A DNA stretch of 64,000 nucleotides from Sipunculus nudus (lineage: Eukaryota; Annelida; Sipuncula; Golfingiida; Sipunculidae), in assembly GCA_026874595.1 (NCBI GenBank), contig CM049306.1, forward strand, positions 85,526,142 through 85,590,141, written 5' to 3'. A program made the position numbers and the translations under genes. Each line of letters opens with the position of its first letter. The stretch's first letter is position 1. Under the pieces are notes generated by a model, which was not told the origin of the DNA, ran no database searches, and was given only the letters and a program-made list of their open reading frames with translations. Below, piece by piece: positions 1 through 12,145 of this stretch.

Positions 1-893
1 TCTAAAACTTGCTAACTGGCCCTTGACTATTCAGTCCTATTTCTTCTGAATTAATCATATGGAATCTATAAACGGGAGAGTATTATTTTGCTGTTAGATA
101 ATCGTCAAATTGGTCTGCTTTGCCTGTGGGGTGGGTAAATAAAATAAGCTTTAGACTTTAGTGCAGTGCATATAAAGTATCACGAAAAATGAGGTGGACA
201 AGGGTGGTGGAAAGAAAAATAGTCACATGCACAGAGAAATAAAAGTCATACCTTCTCATCGGTTGAACAGTGCCATTAATATTCTTAAAATGCAAACTAA
301 TTTTCTTAGTCACATGACCCAGACGAAGGTTATAAAATATCAGTTTTGAACTTTCGGTCAGCTTTGTGCGGCTAAACAAATAAAAAAAATGGATCAAGAT
401 AATGGGAAAATGACTGGCCATTCTGATTCACATAATTCTCTCTGGGGATTCTCTCTCAGTCTAGGTTTGGCCACAGGCATAAAAAATGTGGTAGATTAAA
501 AAAGCTTATACAGCTTGTAGCAGGAAGTAATGTTCAAGCATTTTGGTTCGTTGTAATATAATAACGATCTTATGTTTAAAGGCAGCGCTATTCGGAGATC
601 CGTCACTAAACGAAGCGAAATTAAATAAAAAATAATGTAAAGGATGTATATATTGATACTGATATGGTACATTTATATTATGTGTAACTCTTCCATTTAT
701 TACTGATAAATGAGAACAGTATTATAAGCAGTGTCGCTGCATGGTTATAACATTATCAGACGGCCTCTCATGTTGTGTTTGGTACGGAACTGATGTTATA
801 ACACAGCTATTCTGGATAAACAAATAAAGAAAATGTGACCATAGGTCGCACCACCTCTCTACAGAACAACGTTTACTTATGTAAATACATGTA

Positions 894-1665
894 CAGTAAA
901 CTCCCGCATGACGACCATCCCGTTAACACGACCTACCCGCTCTCACGACCAACGACGACCTTTTTTGGTCCCGACCTTCAGATGAGCCCCCGTATCACGA
1001 CCACTAGCTCGTGGCGACCCTGGCCCGTTGAGCAGATGACAAACTCATCGCCCAGCTTGGACTTAGATAATAGCCCGTGATTAATTAGCCGGGCACGTGG
1101 GAAAGCCCGCTTTCATCTGCCAGCCATAGTTAGGCTTGTTTTTAATGCCGCCCAGCCTGTTTGCCAAACTATACGCATCAATAGATATTGGACTCCATAG
1201 TCACTTACATTGTTTGTTGAGTACGGCTGTTAGATTAGCATTGAGTATACTTATCAAAAAGGAGTTCTAAGTAAAATCTAACTGACACCACACGTATACA
1301 TTCAGGAGAGTAAAGTAAAATTGTGACAAATCTCATTCCAATGATCAAGCAGGAAACCATATAAATAACACTTAGAATTTGATGTGTTCATTTTGTTCTC
1401 ACTGCGTGTTCGACATCAGACCATCTTATTGTAAAGACCAATGCTGTTAGAATGACTTCAATGCCAACTATTTGTTTCTGAATCATTTGTGTTTTATTTT
1501 TTATGTGAATAAAACGTTTTAATCTTATTTGAAATTTTAATTTAAACAGGGACAACAACATTTACATGAAATACCAATATTATCGCCTGCGTTAATTTTG
1601 GCAGACTAATGTACACGTCCACCTGCGGGAGCAGGAAAAGTGGTCGTGTTAGCGGGCCTTTACTG
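894..1665. mobile_element. pogo/Tigger-like non-autonomous DNA element with TA target duplication
   Basis: The segment opens with CAGTAAACTCCCGC and closes with the inverted GCGGGCCTTTACTG, and both ends are flanked by TA. Subterminal sequence is also related between the ends (ACACGACC near both). TIRs starting CAGT and a TA duplication are typical of Tc1/mariner-class pogo/Tigger elements. At about 770 bp with no transposase-length frame it would be non-autonomous. The Pro/Thr-rich open frame covering its left part is not a credible protein. Confidence 0.7.
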
Positions 1666-1904
1666 TATTTATCATTTTTTATGAAGACGCGGAAGTACTG
1701 AGTACGATAGAACCTCACTCACTCGCCATCCGTTCATGCAGTGCCCGAATGTTATTTAAACTCCACCTTGCAGATTTGCAACCTCGTTATTCGCCAATTA
1801 GGGACGGACTAGGCCGGTTAGTTTCCGGGTGGCCAAATGGTAAAACATAATCTTGACTCCTCTGGGCCGATGGAATGAATAAATTTCAATGCCGGTGGGC
1901 CGAT

Positions 1905-2210
1905 AATATTAACTTTGAATTGCTTTCATTGAAATTTCCAGGGCCTGTCTTCTTCACAATCCACCACAATGTGGTGTGTTGTTAAGTTAATGGATTTTGA
2001 ACACATTCGCCAATGTGTCAGTCCTGATATATCACAAATGACAATTATTACCCATATCCTTTACATGTATTATTTGCCCAAATGATAAAGGAAGCCTGCT
2101 GGCTTTATTCAACCTCATTTAACCTTCTCCTTAACAGATATCATTAATCTTCAGCCCTAGTAATCCTTTTGTTCTGGTGTTAGCGAGAGACCGAGGTTAT
2201 GTGTATATAT
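1905..2210. repeat. dispersed repeat, copy 1 (partner 5,745-6,050)
   Basis: About 300 bases run parallel to 5,745-6,050 with many substitutions. Shared blocks include TTGAAATTTCCAGGGCCTG, ATATCACAAATGACAATTA, ATCCTTTACATGTATTATTTG and GTGTTAGCGAGAGA. I see no coding sequence in it and cannot assign a family. It lies downstream of the adaptor-like gene, while its partner lies inside that gene's intron 2. Confidence 0.7.
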
Positions 2211-2974
2211 ATAGAGAGAGATTAAAGTAATAACATTATTATAGATTAAAAACCTTGTAATTACCTCATTAAAAAATATCAAATCTATAAGAAAATGACT
2301 TAATTTATGACACCTACCCGAGCAAACATGTACGCATGTACGTGTGTCTATAGATGAAAGATTTTTATTATTTTTGTACACGCATGTTCAAGTCCAGATA
2401 TTATTAATTACGTGTTACTGAGCTATATTGATCTATACTTTGACATGTGAGTACTGGTTTTGACGCCAGTGTTATTGTGCATTTTATTATATTACTAAAT
2501 GACAAAAATACACCATGTAATTATCAGGTATAACATCAACAAGCACTGCATTATTTGGAGTTTGTGGAAAAAGTCATAGCAAATTGCTGATTTTTTTCAG
2601 TAATAAACATTCAAAAAATCATAGACAGCCTGTATGAAATTAATAATATTTAAAAATGTTTATGAAAAGTTAATTTGAATGAGTTCTTATTGTCACATAT
2701 CATGCGGTATCATTCATGTTTATGAAGCTTTTAGAATCCATTTTCTCTTTTTATTGTACAATTCTGGCTATTGCCATATTTACAAGCAGGCATCTATTCA
2801 TGTGATAAAAAAAATACACACGTAAAATATTACTTTGGTAGGTGTACGTGTTACACGAACAGATTGGCATACGTCAGAATGAATATGTATGGAATAAATT
2901 AACATAATAACAAGTATATTTACCTCGATCTTATGAGATGACTTTTAGATAACTTTACAAAATAAATATATACA

Positions 2975-2980
2975 TTTATT
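2975..2980 (-). promoter_or_regulatory. candidate polyadenylation signal of the adaptor-like gene
   Basis: TTTATT on the plus strand reads AATAAA on the minus strand, about 290 bases past the stop codon at 3,266-3,268. It would give a short 3' UTR. It is the first canonical hexamer I noticed downstream. AATAAA is common in AT-rich DNA, so this is only a candidate. Confidence 0.4.
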
Positions 2981-3265
2981 TCATATGAACAGATTTAAGG
3001 TTTGCTTACACATTTTAAATTATAAAGGCAAATAAAAATGTTTATGTAATGAAATAACAGAATTAAATTGGCATTTAAATGAAGGACAAACCTTTCAACC
3101 ACACATTTGGCCAAGGTTAGTTGTCGTCTGCTGAGGCTCGTTGAAAAATGATTGGATGCAAGAAACCTGACACGGGCAGTTTTGCATGCTCTTATTAAGA
3201 CTGCTTGTTTGTCCATATCTGACATGATAAGGCTATGAAAAACACCGTTCTTACCAGTTTAAGCA

Positions 3266-3839
3266 TTATCGGTAATCTGCGTATATTGGATTGTTTATTA
3301 GCAGAGTTTCATCCTCGTTGGAATCACTGCTTGTGGAATTGTCGCTGGTGTCAATGTCCGCCTTGCGTAAGGCCACGTGACCACGCTCTGTGGTTCTGGT
3401 CCCTCTGATTGGTTTGACGTCACCCCTTTCCGGGTGGGTCCTCGGAGGAATGGCCTCATTTCTTCTTGGTTGGTTTTGCACAGGAAAGAAGTCATTTGTC
3501 TCGTGGCCTCGTTCTCGAGGCACACATTTCTTCCTGACTTCTGCATATACTGGAATTTGACTATCTGATTCTTTGTCGGCAATATTTGACTGCGGGGCTG
3601 TAGAACGCCCGCGTTGATCTGTGTCGTCTGCTGTGCCTACAGGCATTGTCTGTGGACTGGCTGCCTCCGTACTAATCGGTGTCATATCTCCATATTCAGG
3701 TTCGATAGTGGTCACGTGAACCCCTGTTTCTGTGGCGACTACGTGGCCGACTCCTCGGGCATTACCTCCACTCGTGTTAAAGTTCTCAGGAATCAATTTG
3801 ATTTTTTCCAGGGCTTTTCTCTCTTTGCGCCGACTTCTC
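3266..3839 (-). CDS. adaptor-like gene, exon 3: cytoplasmic tail
   Basis: The acceptor is TTTACCATAG|GAGAAG. The exon opens with a basic juxtamembrane run and continues 190 residues to TAA at 3,266-3,268. It is rich in Pro, Thr, Ser, Glu and Arg with no hydrophobic segment, as expected for a cytosolic tail. Ten bases after the stop there is a strong donor-like CTG|GTAAGA, so part of the 3' UTR may be spliced or the terminal exon may be alternative. The plus-strand open frames over this exon are antisense shadows. Confidence 0.75.
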
Positions 3840-6800
3840 CTATGGTAAAGAGAGCAAAAATCTTTCGGTATATGAATTATTGTTTAAGGTTATTTGCTAT
3901 TGAATCCAGCTGCTCGATCTGCACTTCAGTCTCTCTCAATATACTCTACATAACTTCTGTTATATTTCAAGAACCATTTCTGTTTAATGAAAAATCATTC
4001 ATCTCCAAGAATTTAAGATTTTAACTATTCGCTCATCTTTATATTCTGTCACAAAGAACCTTATTTTTGTCAAGAGAATAATCAACCTACTGCAGACTTT
4101 CACAAATTTCAGAGGCTTAATTAATTATAAATGTTAAAACAACAGGCCAAGGGGTGTTCAGTGTATGACATTTTGTGCATGTCAGTAGTTGGCGATTAAA
4201 AATTGTGAAATGAAATCACATCTCAGTAGTCAAAGGTAGTTCGCGCCATCTATAGCTAATACATCTATTTACCACCCGCATAATCAATAGTTGCATATAT
4301 TGCTGACATATCTTATAACAGTCATCGCATTATTTATACAATCACATCAAATCGTAAAATTAAATTTTTCATGATAACAAAAACAGAATGTTGAAAATGT
4401 TTAACCCGATCAGTTCTTATTCTTTAATTCTTCATCATATAAGGATATAATATAAAACTATTAAAAAAAAATGAAAAAAAAATTTCCATGAGAACAGAAT
4501 TTTGAAAATTATCAAACTCAATCAGTTTATTTCTTGTGTAATACAACTAAGGCATGTTACCTATCACATAAAAACGAAGTTGTTATTTTTTTTAGTATCG
4601 ATAAAATAGGGGGACACATTTCGGCCCTCATCAACTTCCGCAACTAGTAAATGTATACATGCCAAATGACGGTGTCGCAGCTGAAATAAACGTTCTGGAA
4701 TTCGCGGTTAGTGTAGGGAACTTTTATATTTGGAAGTTTAATCTTGTAAATAAAGATGTTTTCAACAAAAAGGCGCGTGATCATGCTTGTGAAGCGGATA
4801 ATTCTCCGGAATTCGGACTTGTGAAAAAAAAGTTGTCTTGCCCGCGTAGTGGTGGAGTTCATTACCTTGTTCTTTTATAATGGGTATATCACCTATACTC
4901 ATTGTGTTTTCGGTCTAGGCCATTTTAGTGCTGGAAACAAGTGCCTGTGCTCATAAAGCAGGGCAACACTGGTGGATCCATCCGCACCTTTTATTCAGAT
5001 GTATGTCATACGATCAATATTCCTTTGAAATTTGGTGCTGATAGCTACAGTGGTGCCTGAAACTTCTGGTATAAGCCATTACATCATGAATGCAAACACA
5101 TTAAATTGACAAATTTTGCGAAATTGATAACATTTGACGTTTCGTTAAGATGACATTTTGAAAAATTAACTCCGTTAACGCTCATTTCATTCTCCTTCGT
5201 CCATGAAATTATTAACTATACTTGGAAAAGCCAAAGTGTGAAAAAATGTGAATTAATGAGAGAAAGTATATTTTGCAAAGAAGTAGACTAAGACAATGGC
5301 TTCACTTGCAGCTCAAAATAACAAAGCATGACAAATATCAACACTCCTGTAATTTTTGTGTGTATAACTGCAGCCATTTCGTATTAATCTAGTTACAGAC
5401 TTTACATCATACACATTTCGCCATATATTCATATGTTTTCGTCGAATACATTTGAAGTTCAAAAAGACGTCATTTTAAATATAAAATGGGTGATGAATTT
5501 ATGATATATATAGGTTGTCTTATAAAAATAAAAGTACATTTTGATTGACACATGATTTATAGGACTCACGTAGGTCTAAATCAACATCATGTAGGCAAAT
5601 GCGTAAAATTGTTAAATATTGCGATTGACCAAAGCAAAGTTACAAAAAGACGCCATTTTGACAAAAAAATTGACTAAATTTACCCCAAGGAAATTGTTTT
5701 TATGAAATTAAAGCTACAGTATCAATAATTAATAAGTTGGACCCATTATATTAACTTTGAATTTCCTTTTTTGAAATTTCCAGGGCCTGCTTTCTTCCCA
5801 GTCCACTACAGTGTGCTTTGTTGTCCAATTATGTGATGTTTATCATACAACAATTTTCCAGTCCCAAAATATCACAAATGACAATTAATACACATATCCT
5901 TTACATGTATTATTTGCTCAAACATAAAAGGAAGCCTGCTGGCTTTATTTGTCCTCATTTAACCTTCTCCAGAACAGATACCATCAATCTTCAGCCCTAT
6001 AGTATTCCATGTGATTATGGTGTTAGCGAGAGATAGAGGTTATATATAGGGTGAGATTAAATTATTAACATAATTTTATATTTGAAACAACGAAAGATTT
6101 ACTATTAAAAACCCTGTAATTACCTCATTTTTTTAAGTTTAAAAGATCACGACATTTTGTGCATGACAGTGGGTGGCCATTTTAAAAAAGTGAAATAAAA
6201 TCACATCGCGGTAGTCAAACGTAGTTAATTGGCGCTATCTATAGCTGTACATATGTTTACCACTTGCATAAATCATTTGTTGCAGCAAATTCTGAGATAT
6301 CTGATTACAGTGATCGGATTATTAGTATATTATAATCACATAAAATAGTAAAATGAGGCCTTAAATTTTCCATGAAAACAACAACAGTATTTTGAAAATG
6401 TTGAACTCGATCAGTTCTTATTCTTTAGTTCTTCTTCATAAGGAATTATTATCTATGATAAAAAAATATAAAAAAAAAATAAATATGCATGAAATCAGAA
6501 TGTTAAAAATTATTATACTCGATCAGTTCTCACTTGTTTAATTTAACCAAGGCATGGTTACCTATGATATATAAACTAAGCTGTTATTCTTTTTTAAGTT
6601 GCGATCAAATGGGAAAACATTTCGGCCCGAAATTTGGCCCGCAGGGCAACACTGGTGGAACAATGTGTATCCTTAACAAGATATCTGTAAAATGATCAAT
6701 GTTTCTCTGAAATTTGGTGCTGATAGCTACAGCAGTGCCTGAGATATATTTGGTATAAGCCATTACGTCATGTATGCAAACACATTAAACTTACAAATTT

Positions 6801-7848
6801 TGACATTATTTGACGTTTCGTAAAGATTGTAATTTGAATATATAACTCCGTTCTCGCTAATTTCATTTTCCTTCGTACTTGGAATTATTCAATATACTGT
6901 GAAAAGCTGGTGTTAATAATTACGAGTTCATAAGAGAAAAAAGTATTTTTTCCGCTCGCACATAGTATAGTTGCGTCACCTGCAGCTCAAAATCACAAAG
7001 CAGTACAAATATTTACATTCCTGTAAATTATTGTGTGTATAACTGTCTATAGCTATCTCGTATAAAACTAGTAACAAACTTTATTTTATCAACTTTGTGC
7101 CATATTTTCAAAGTTTTTAATCGAATACATTTGAATATCGGTAAAGACGCCATTTTAAATCAAAAATGGCTGATGTATTCATGATGTTTGCGTTGTTTTA
7201 AAAATGAGAAAAGTACATTTTGGCTGTCAAAAAGTGGGCCAAACACAGATGGCATCACCTGCAGCTGAAAATAACATATAAATAACATAACATTCACATG
7301 ATTTATAGGACTCTTTTAATTTGTGGGTATTTCGGTTCAAGTATGTTTAAGACGTTATATTATGCAGGCAATCACGTAAAACTGTCAAATATTGCGGTTG
7401 ACTAAATCAGAGTAAAAAACAAAGACGCCATTTTGACAATAATTTGACTCAATTTACACTCATTAAATTTTCCTTCCTCAAGGGCTTTGTTAATTATACC
7501 ATGAAAGCTACTTTATCAATAATTAATTACTTATCTTGGCATAAAAGAATAAATTATACGGGCTCGCAAAAAGTAGCCAAAAGTTTATTTTTTGCATATT
7601 CATTACATCATCATTATGTTCCTAAAATTTCCGCAATGGAGATATTCGGTAAAAACTGTGGGCGGTGAACGATGGAGCCAGGACTATAATAAGTTCAAAA
7701 TGTGAATATTTAAAAGAAGGAAGTGGCTAAACTGCTGGCAGGGGAAATTTAATTACCTCGCCAGCAGTAGAGTTACCGGTTCAACTGCCGGCATAAGAAT
7801 AAATTTGGTTAACATACATCTGCATATATTTAATAACGTGTATAACAC

Positions 7849-7882
<34 letters not shown>

Positions 7883-8768
7883 TTATGTGTTTTTTTCAGT
7901 ATGATTAAGACTCTAAGACCCTGGTTAAGAAAACCAGGTACTTCTTTGGTCGCCATGTAAAAATGTAAAATTAATAATGTGTGAAATTCTTATTTTGTGA
8001 TATATTCTGGGCAGTTTTGCATATCATGATGTATTTGGTGACATTTTGTTTTGAGAGATTTGCAATTAAAAACACTGTGTTTACCTCACTTCTTTAATTT
8101 ATAAGATGACTACCCCCTAATTCCGTTAAGCATAATGCTTATAGTCAAAAAGACAGAACTCTGAAATGGTTACCTGTTGAAACACCACTGGGCCAACAGA
8201 GTGACGGAGTTACAGAGACAGGCCAGTGAGAGCGCCAGACATATCGTCCAAGGCCACCAGCAAACTGAAATTGAAAAACAGAATATCAGTCTTACAATGG
8301 TTTGCAGAAGCCGACAGTCAGACTCTCAGAAATTGTGAAAATGTTATGCTTTTCAGATTTGAATTAACATTGATTGGCTTACATATATTTTGAGGTATGC
8401 AAATTGTAAATGTGAAGCTAATACCTATATCTGTATGCACTTTTCAAGTTAATAGGTTATATTTTAACTAGCAAGGAATACGGACAAATGGCTTGGAAAA
8501 TATATAATTTAATACTATGCAGTGATTAACCTAAGCGATAGAGCTCAGTTAACAGTATCCTTAATGGTAAACAAGACTCTGACGGTGCAGACTGCTTGTT
8601 ATAAAACCAACTTTCACTCATCAGTCGTGATATTACTAAGAATTAAATAAAGTTACCTTTTAAACTACAGCAGCACTGACACGTGCCGTTTCCTTGGGAT
8701 GCTGCAGGTGACACTTGCAAAAAGAAAACCAGGAACATCGCCCAAGAATAAACCCAGAAAGACATCAT
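3266..8768 (-). CDS. small single-pass membrane protein with a tyrosine-motif tail (transmembrane-adaptor-like), 3 exons, 258 aa
   Basis: I do not recognise this gene. Three exons (8,657-8,768; 8,174-8,264; 3,266-3,839) join in phase with GT-AG sites. Residues 1-24 form a signal peptide with likely cleavage at AAS|QG. A 14-residue ectodomain follows, with sequon NGT (27-29) and CQCCC (30-34). Residues ~43-66 are one hydrophobic span, followed by RRSRRKERK. The rest is a polar cytoplasmic tail with YGDM at 117 (YxxM, the type bound by PI3-kinase SH2 domains), YAEV at 166, EDETLL at 243 (acidic dileucine) and NPIY at 251-254 (PTB/endocytosis type). ERGH/ERGD/ERGH recurs at 177, 205 and 219. The layout matches LAT/PAG-type transmembrane adaptors, but that is analogy, not proven homology. 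Alternatively it is the tail of a larger receptor with unseen exons, though the phases need none. The function is inferred from motifs only. Confidence 0.68.
4145..5700. repeat. diverged tandem duplication, left copy
   Basis: This unit runs parallel to 6,148-7,230. Shared blocks include GACATTTTGTGCATG, CATC(T/A)ATAGCT, GGGCAACACTGGTGGA and GAAATTTGGTGCTGATAG. The offset is about 1,990 bases in the first half and 1,676 in the second. The left copy therefore carries about 300 bases (roughly 4,620-4,960) missing from the right copy. The whole region lies in intron 2 of the adaptor-like gene, and no exon was found in it. Confidence 0.7.
5745..6050. repeat. dispersed repeat, copy 2 (partner 1,905-2,210)
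   Basis: This is the second copy of the 300-base repeat described at 1,905. It sits between the two halves of the intronic tandem duplication. It may belong to the same composite unit, since each copy precedes AT-rich sequence of similar type. Confidence 0.7.
6148..7500. repeat. diverged tandem duplication, right copy
   Basis: This is the partner of 4,145-5,700, recognisable to about 7,500 through blocks such as AGACGCCATTTTGAC and the CACCTGCAGCT(C/G)AAAAT motif. It is intronic in the adaptor-like gene. The open frame at 7,444-7,668 on the plus strand shows no recognisable domain. Confidence 0.65.
7846..7884. repeat. (AT)n-(GT)n microsatellite
   Basis: A short run of AT dinucleotides passes directly into about ten GT dinucleotides. 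It lies in intron 2 of the adaptor-like gene. The His/Thr-rich minus-strand frame over it is a translation artefact of the repeat. Confidence 0.9.
8174..8264 (-). CDS. adaptor-like gene, exon 2: transmembrane segment
   Basis: The acceptor is TTTCAG|TTTGC and the donor AACAG|GTAACC. Only the phase-1 reading that follows from exon 1 is useful: it gives a Trp/Cys/Leu-rich hydrophobic stretch ending QWCFN, while frame 2 hits a stop. The exon leaves two bases (AG), which complete an Arg codon with the first base of exon 3. The 392-bp intron before it leaves little room for further ectodomain exons. Confidence 0.66.
8657..8768 (-). CDS. adaptor-like gene, exon 1: signal peptide and Cys-rich stub
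   Basis: Two adjacent ATG codons (8,768-8,763) open a 37-codon exon ending in phase 1 at donor AAAG|GTAACT. It encodes a hydrophobic core (WAMFLVFFLQVS), the cleavage context PAAS|QG, then NGTCQCCCSLK. The first ATG is chosen because nothing distinguishes the two. The upstream sequence (8,769-8,850) would be 5' UTR and promoter; no TATA box is evident. Confidence 0.7.
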
Positions 8769-8850
8769 CAAGGGCTGCTGATGCGAGTGACTGATGCTTG
8801 GTTATCCCGAACAGACGGATGTACTGGGATGGGGGCTACTTCCTGGATAA

Positions 8851-11760
8851 CGTATTAATGTTATTATTTATCTTATGATACAGCTAACGTTATTTAGCAG
8901 ACGTGATTAACCAATAAAGCATCTCTCTTTGTTTTATAATACACACTCTCTCATTTTCTTTGTTTGTCTCACCGTCTCTCTGTACCTTGTTGTCCTCCTT
9001 TATACTAACATAGATGACGGCATGGTTGTAGAAAACATGCATATAAAACATCCCACGTATTTAATTTACAGATAATTAACACAAATTAATGCTGTGAAAA
9101 CAAATATCTCCCTGTGTTACTGTTGCCATGAGTATATACTGGTATGCAAATGTGCATTTACTGCACAGTTGCCTATTGCATTTTTAATAACCAGTTTCAG
9201 TGGTCTAATGTGCAAATTCTAATTAGGAACAACAAACGACCTTTCAGATAGCATCCAGTATGTGTAATATATATATATACCGAATATTATGATAATGTGA
9301 GAATGTAAGTTTATGAATTGTAAATAAATATGTTGTATACAGTAATCCTATAGGAACATGTGTATAGCTATATGTAATAAAATCATATATAATGTAGGCT
9401 CGGTGACAAGCTCAGACACAACCTGACATTTCAGTGCTGATCCCGTATACATCGCCTTACTGTAAATGCATTATAATCTTATTATTAAGTTAAGCAAGTG
9501 AGACAATTATAAGGACCAAGTAATTGCTTAATAGGGGACTCCTTCCTATCAAAAGGGTTGTAGGACTCCGCAGACAATTCAAGTAACACCATGAGGTCTA
9601 ATATTAGCTTCTGTCTCTTTAATACAGGGAATACAGTCGAGCAATTATTAAGGAAATATATAGGTGGCGCCACTATTTATTATCCTTCCATGAACGCCGC
9701 CCAAGATGGAAGAGCACACTAAATTTCTAAACCACAAGTTCAAATAATATTTTATACGTTACTATATTTTCTTTTACTTGAACTCTGCTCATATTAAAGC
9801 GAAAGTACATCTTCATATATGTTGTAGGATTGGTTAGCTTTATTATATATTGTCATCCATGGTGACAGGAATGAATATTTGCCTAATTTATGATAAAATA
9901 CAGTTATATAAATTTTTGCAGCTACCTCGAACCATCAACAAGGGACCCATAAGTCACGGCGCTCAGCTGAATTTGCCTATGACAGAAAAATATAAAATCT
10001 TGGTGCACAGAAAAGAGGTAACATTTATGTTATATACTAGTAATTGCATTTAAAAATCCTGATAAATTTACTTCACTTTCTACTGAAGCGGAATAATGGC
10101 ATATATTAAACCCTATTTTTTCAGCATAGCCATTTGGCAGAAGAATAATGAATACATGTTTGTATTTTATCCTATTTTTTATCATATTCATTTTTTTATT
10201 TTAAAAATACTATGAATTTAATAACTAAATATATTCAGAATTATCAGTTTTTTTCAATATTTTTATTCAGTTTCGCTGATACTAATTCAAATGATGCAAA
10301 CACAAAGGAGCTTCTCATGATCAGGTATTTGTAAATCTATCAATAATTAAATTTTGTGACAGAAATATGTATTTAAAGTACCCACAGGGAAAATATGAAA
10401 CCCAGTAAAATAAAGAATAAGGAAGAAAGTGGAGATGAGATGTAGTATAATTATACATGTTTTAACTGAAATAAACTGCTGTAAAAAATTTAAATTTTAC
10501 ATTTTGAAATGAGCATAAACTAAATCTGATAAGTATATATTGCACTCTGTATTATATGAAAATTGTGGCTTGAAACCATTTAATCATGCAATAAGGCAAA
10601 AGGTGTTGGGCCTAAGATTTATATGAAAGGACATATTTGATATACAAAAAATGTGTAAATGTAATTAATAATTCTAACAACAGTATACACATATGGTCAA
10701 ACGAGCTAAAAATTAAATTAAATATTCCTGAATGAGTATACGAGTGTTATGCGAGCAAGCCTTAAGAGATATGAATGCTATGCTACAAAATATACACGAC
10801 ATTGCAAGTTATATTTCATTATAATTTTTTAAATGGTTTCATTTAGAACATCAACGTTATTCAAAATTCAAGAAATAACAAATTCAAAACATTTTAATCA
10901 TGGCTAAAAGTACACCATCTCATGACTTTAATGTATAAGACTGATCAGATTAAAATGTACAGCTGTATAATAAAAATAAAGCTTGCAGAAAACTTGCTTT
11001 AAATTATTCCTATAAAAAAGGATTGTTAATGACTAGGTGTCTTAATGCCATTATTAAACCGTAAAATGTCTCATTGAGAACTTTTGTTAGATTCTAATAT
11101 TTGATAGTGTTATTATTTTTTAAATTTAATTAATAATTATAAATCTGCAATATATGAGGGGGGGGGGGAGGAGGGGATATCTTAGTGGTGGTTACGGCAG
11201 GCTGCCTGCATGGCTGACTGACACAGCTAAAAGCCCAAGTGAAGTTACACAACAAGTCCTGGGTGGACACAAGATGTAGACAGTAATAGTGCCTGTTGTA
11301 AACAGTCATTCATATATGACATGTTCTTCTAAAATATGTAGAAAAGCTGCAGATTTTTAAATCAACTACTTTCAAATTTCAGACTTTTCCTGCAATAGCA
11401 GCCCATTAAAATTATATTATAACATGATAAATTTCTATCCCTTATACATATGACTACGGTTTGTGCCATGCTGAGGAGACTGTCAAATAGTAAGCCGTAT
11501 GCATAACAGGGTCATTGGTTTGCCAATGAAATTATAATATATTATAATGGTTTGGCTGTGGTAATTACATTTAGCTGATTTGGGGCCAGGAAACATGTCA
11601 GGAAGTATCCAGACATCATGTTCATAAAAAAAAACAAGGATGATTTGGCTTTTTGCCCCGTGTTTGTTGGCTCGAAATTATGAAGAGGTTATATGCTATC
11701 AGGTCAGTAATAAAACCTCCGCCAGCAAGTATTATGGTTTTGTCGTGGTTTATAGCTCGG
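8851..11760. other. AT-rich intergenic stretch, no gene seen
   Basis: No convincing coding exon was seen on either strand. It holds two repeat fragments: GGTGGCGCCAC at 9,663 and a copy of the element 5' end at 9,937-9,970 (AACAAGGGACCCATAAGTCA then CGCTCAGCTGA). There is a G homopolymer at about 11,158-11,168. The remaining sequence is low-complexity A/T. Confidence 0.6.
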
Positions 11761-11765
11761 TAAGT

Positions 11766-12145
11766 TGGTGGTGTCTGTGGCTCAGGTGTAAAGCACAGGA
11801 CTCAAAACCGAGAGATCGTGAGTTCGAATATCAGCCGAAGCGGTGAGATTTTTCAAGGTCGGCCCCCACCCAGGGTGAGCGCTCTGCAGGCTTTATGGGA
11901 AGGCCGTGCCCACCAGCCGTGTTTCACTCACAAACGAGTGCGCCTTTCGGGGGTTCCTCCGTGGTCTGACCCAGCAATGGAGACGATTACACACCCAGGG
12001 CCCGCAGGTGTCGTAGACACCGGGCCTGGTTGACACTAGAATATAAAATGAGAGGAAGCGTGTGATACTGCCCTGTCACGAAGTCCGAATGCGGAATGGA
12101 AATCTGCATATGTGCATATACGTAGTTAAGTAAGCATTAAAAAAT
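11766..12145 (+). mobile_element. tRNA-derived SINE
   Basis: A polymerase III A-box-like TGGCTCAGGTGTAAAGC (about 11,777) and B-box-like GAGTTCGAATATC (11,820) are spaced as in a tRNA. A GC-rich body of about 250 bases follows, and an A-rich tail at 12,138-12,145. This is SINE architecture. The tRNA head is degenerate and would not make a functional tRNA. The short open frames crossing it are not genes. Confidence 0.75.

Noticed and set aside
3614-4024. 136-residue plus-strand open frame at the adaptor-like tail exon.
   Set aside because: It is antisense to a better-supported minus-strand exon and runs through that exon's acceptor into intron. No domain is seen.
11777-11850. Possible functional tRNA gene.
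   Set aside because: The A and B boxes are present but the cloverleaf is degenerate and is followed by a long SINE body and an A-rich tail.
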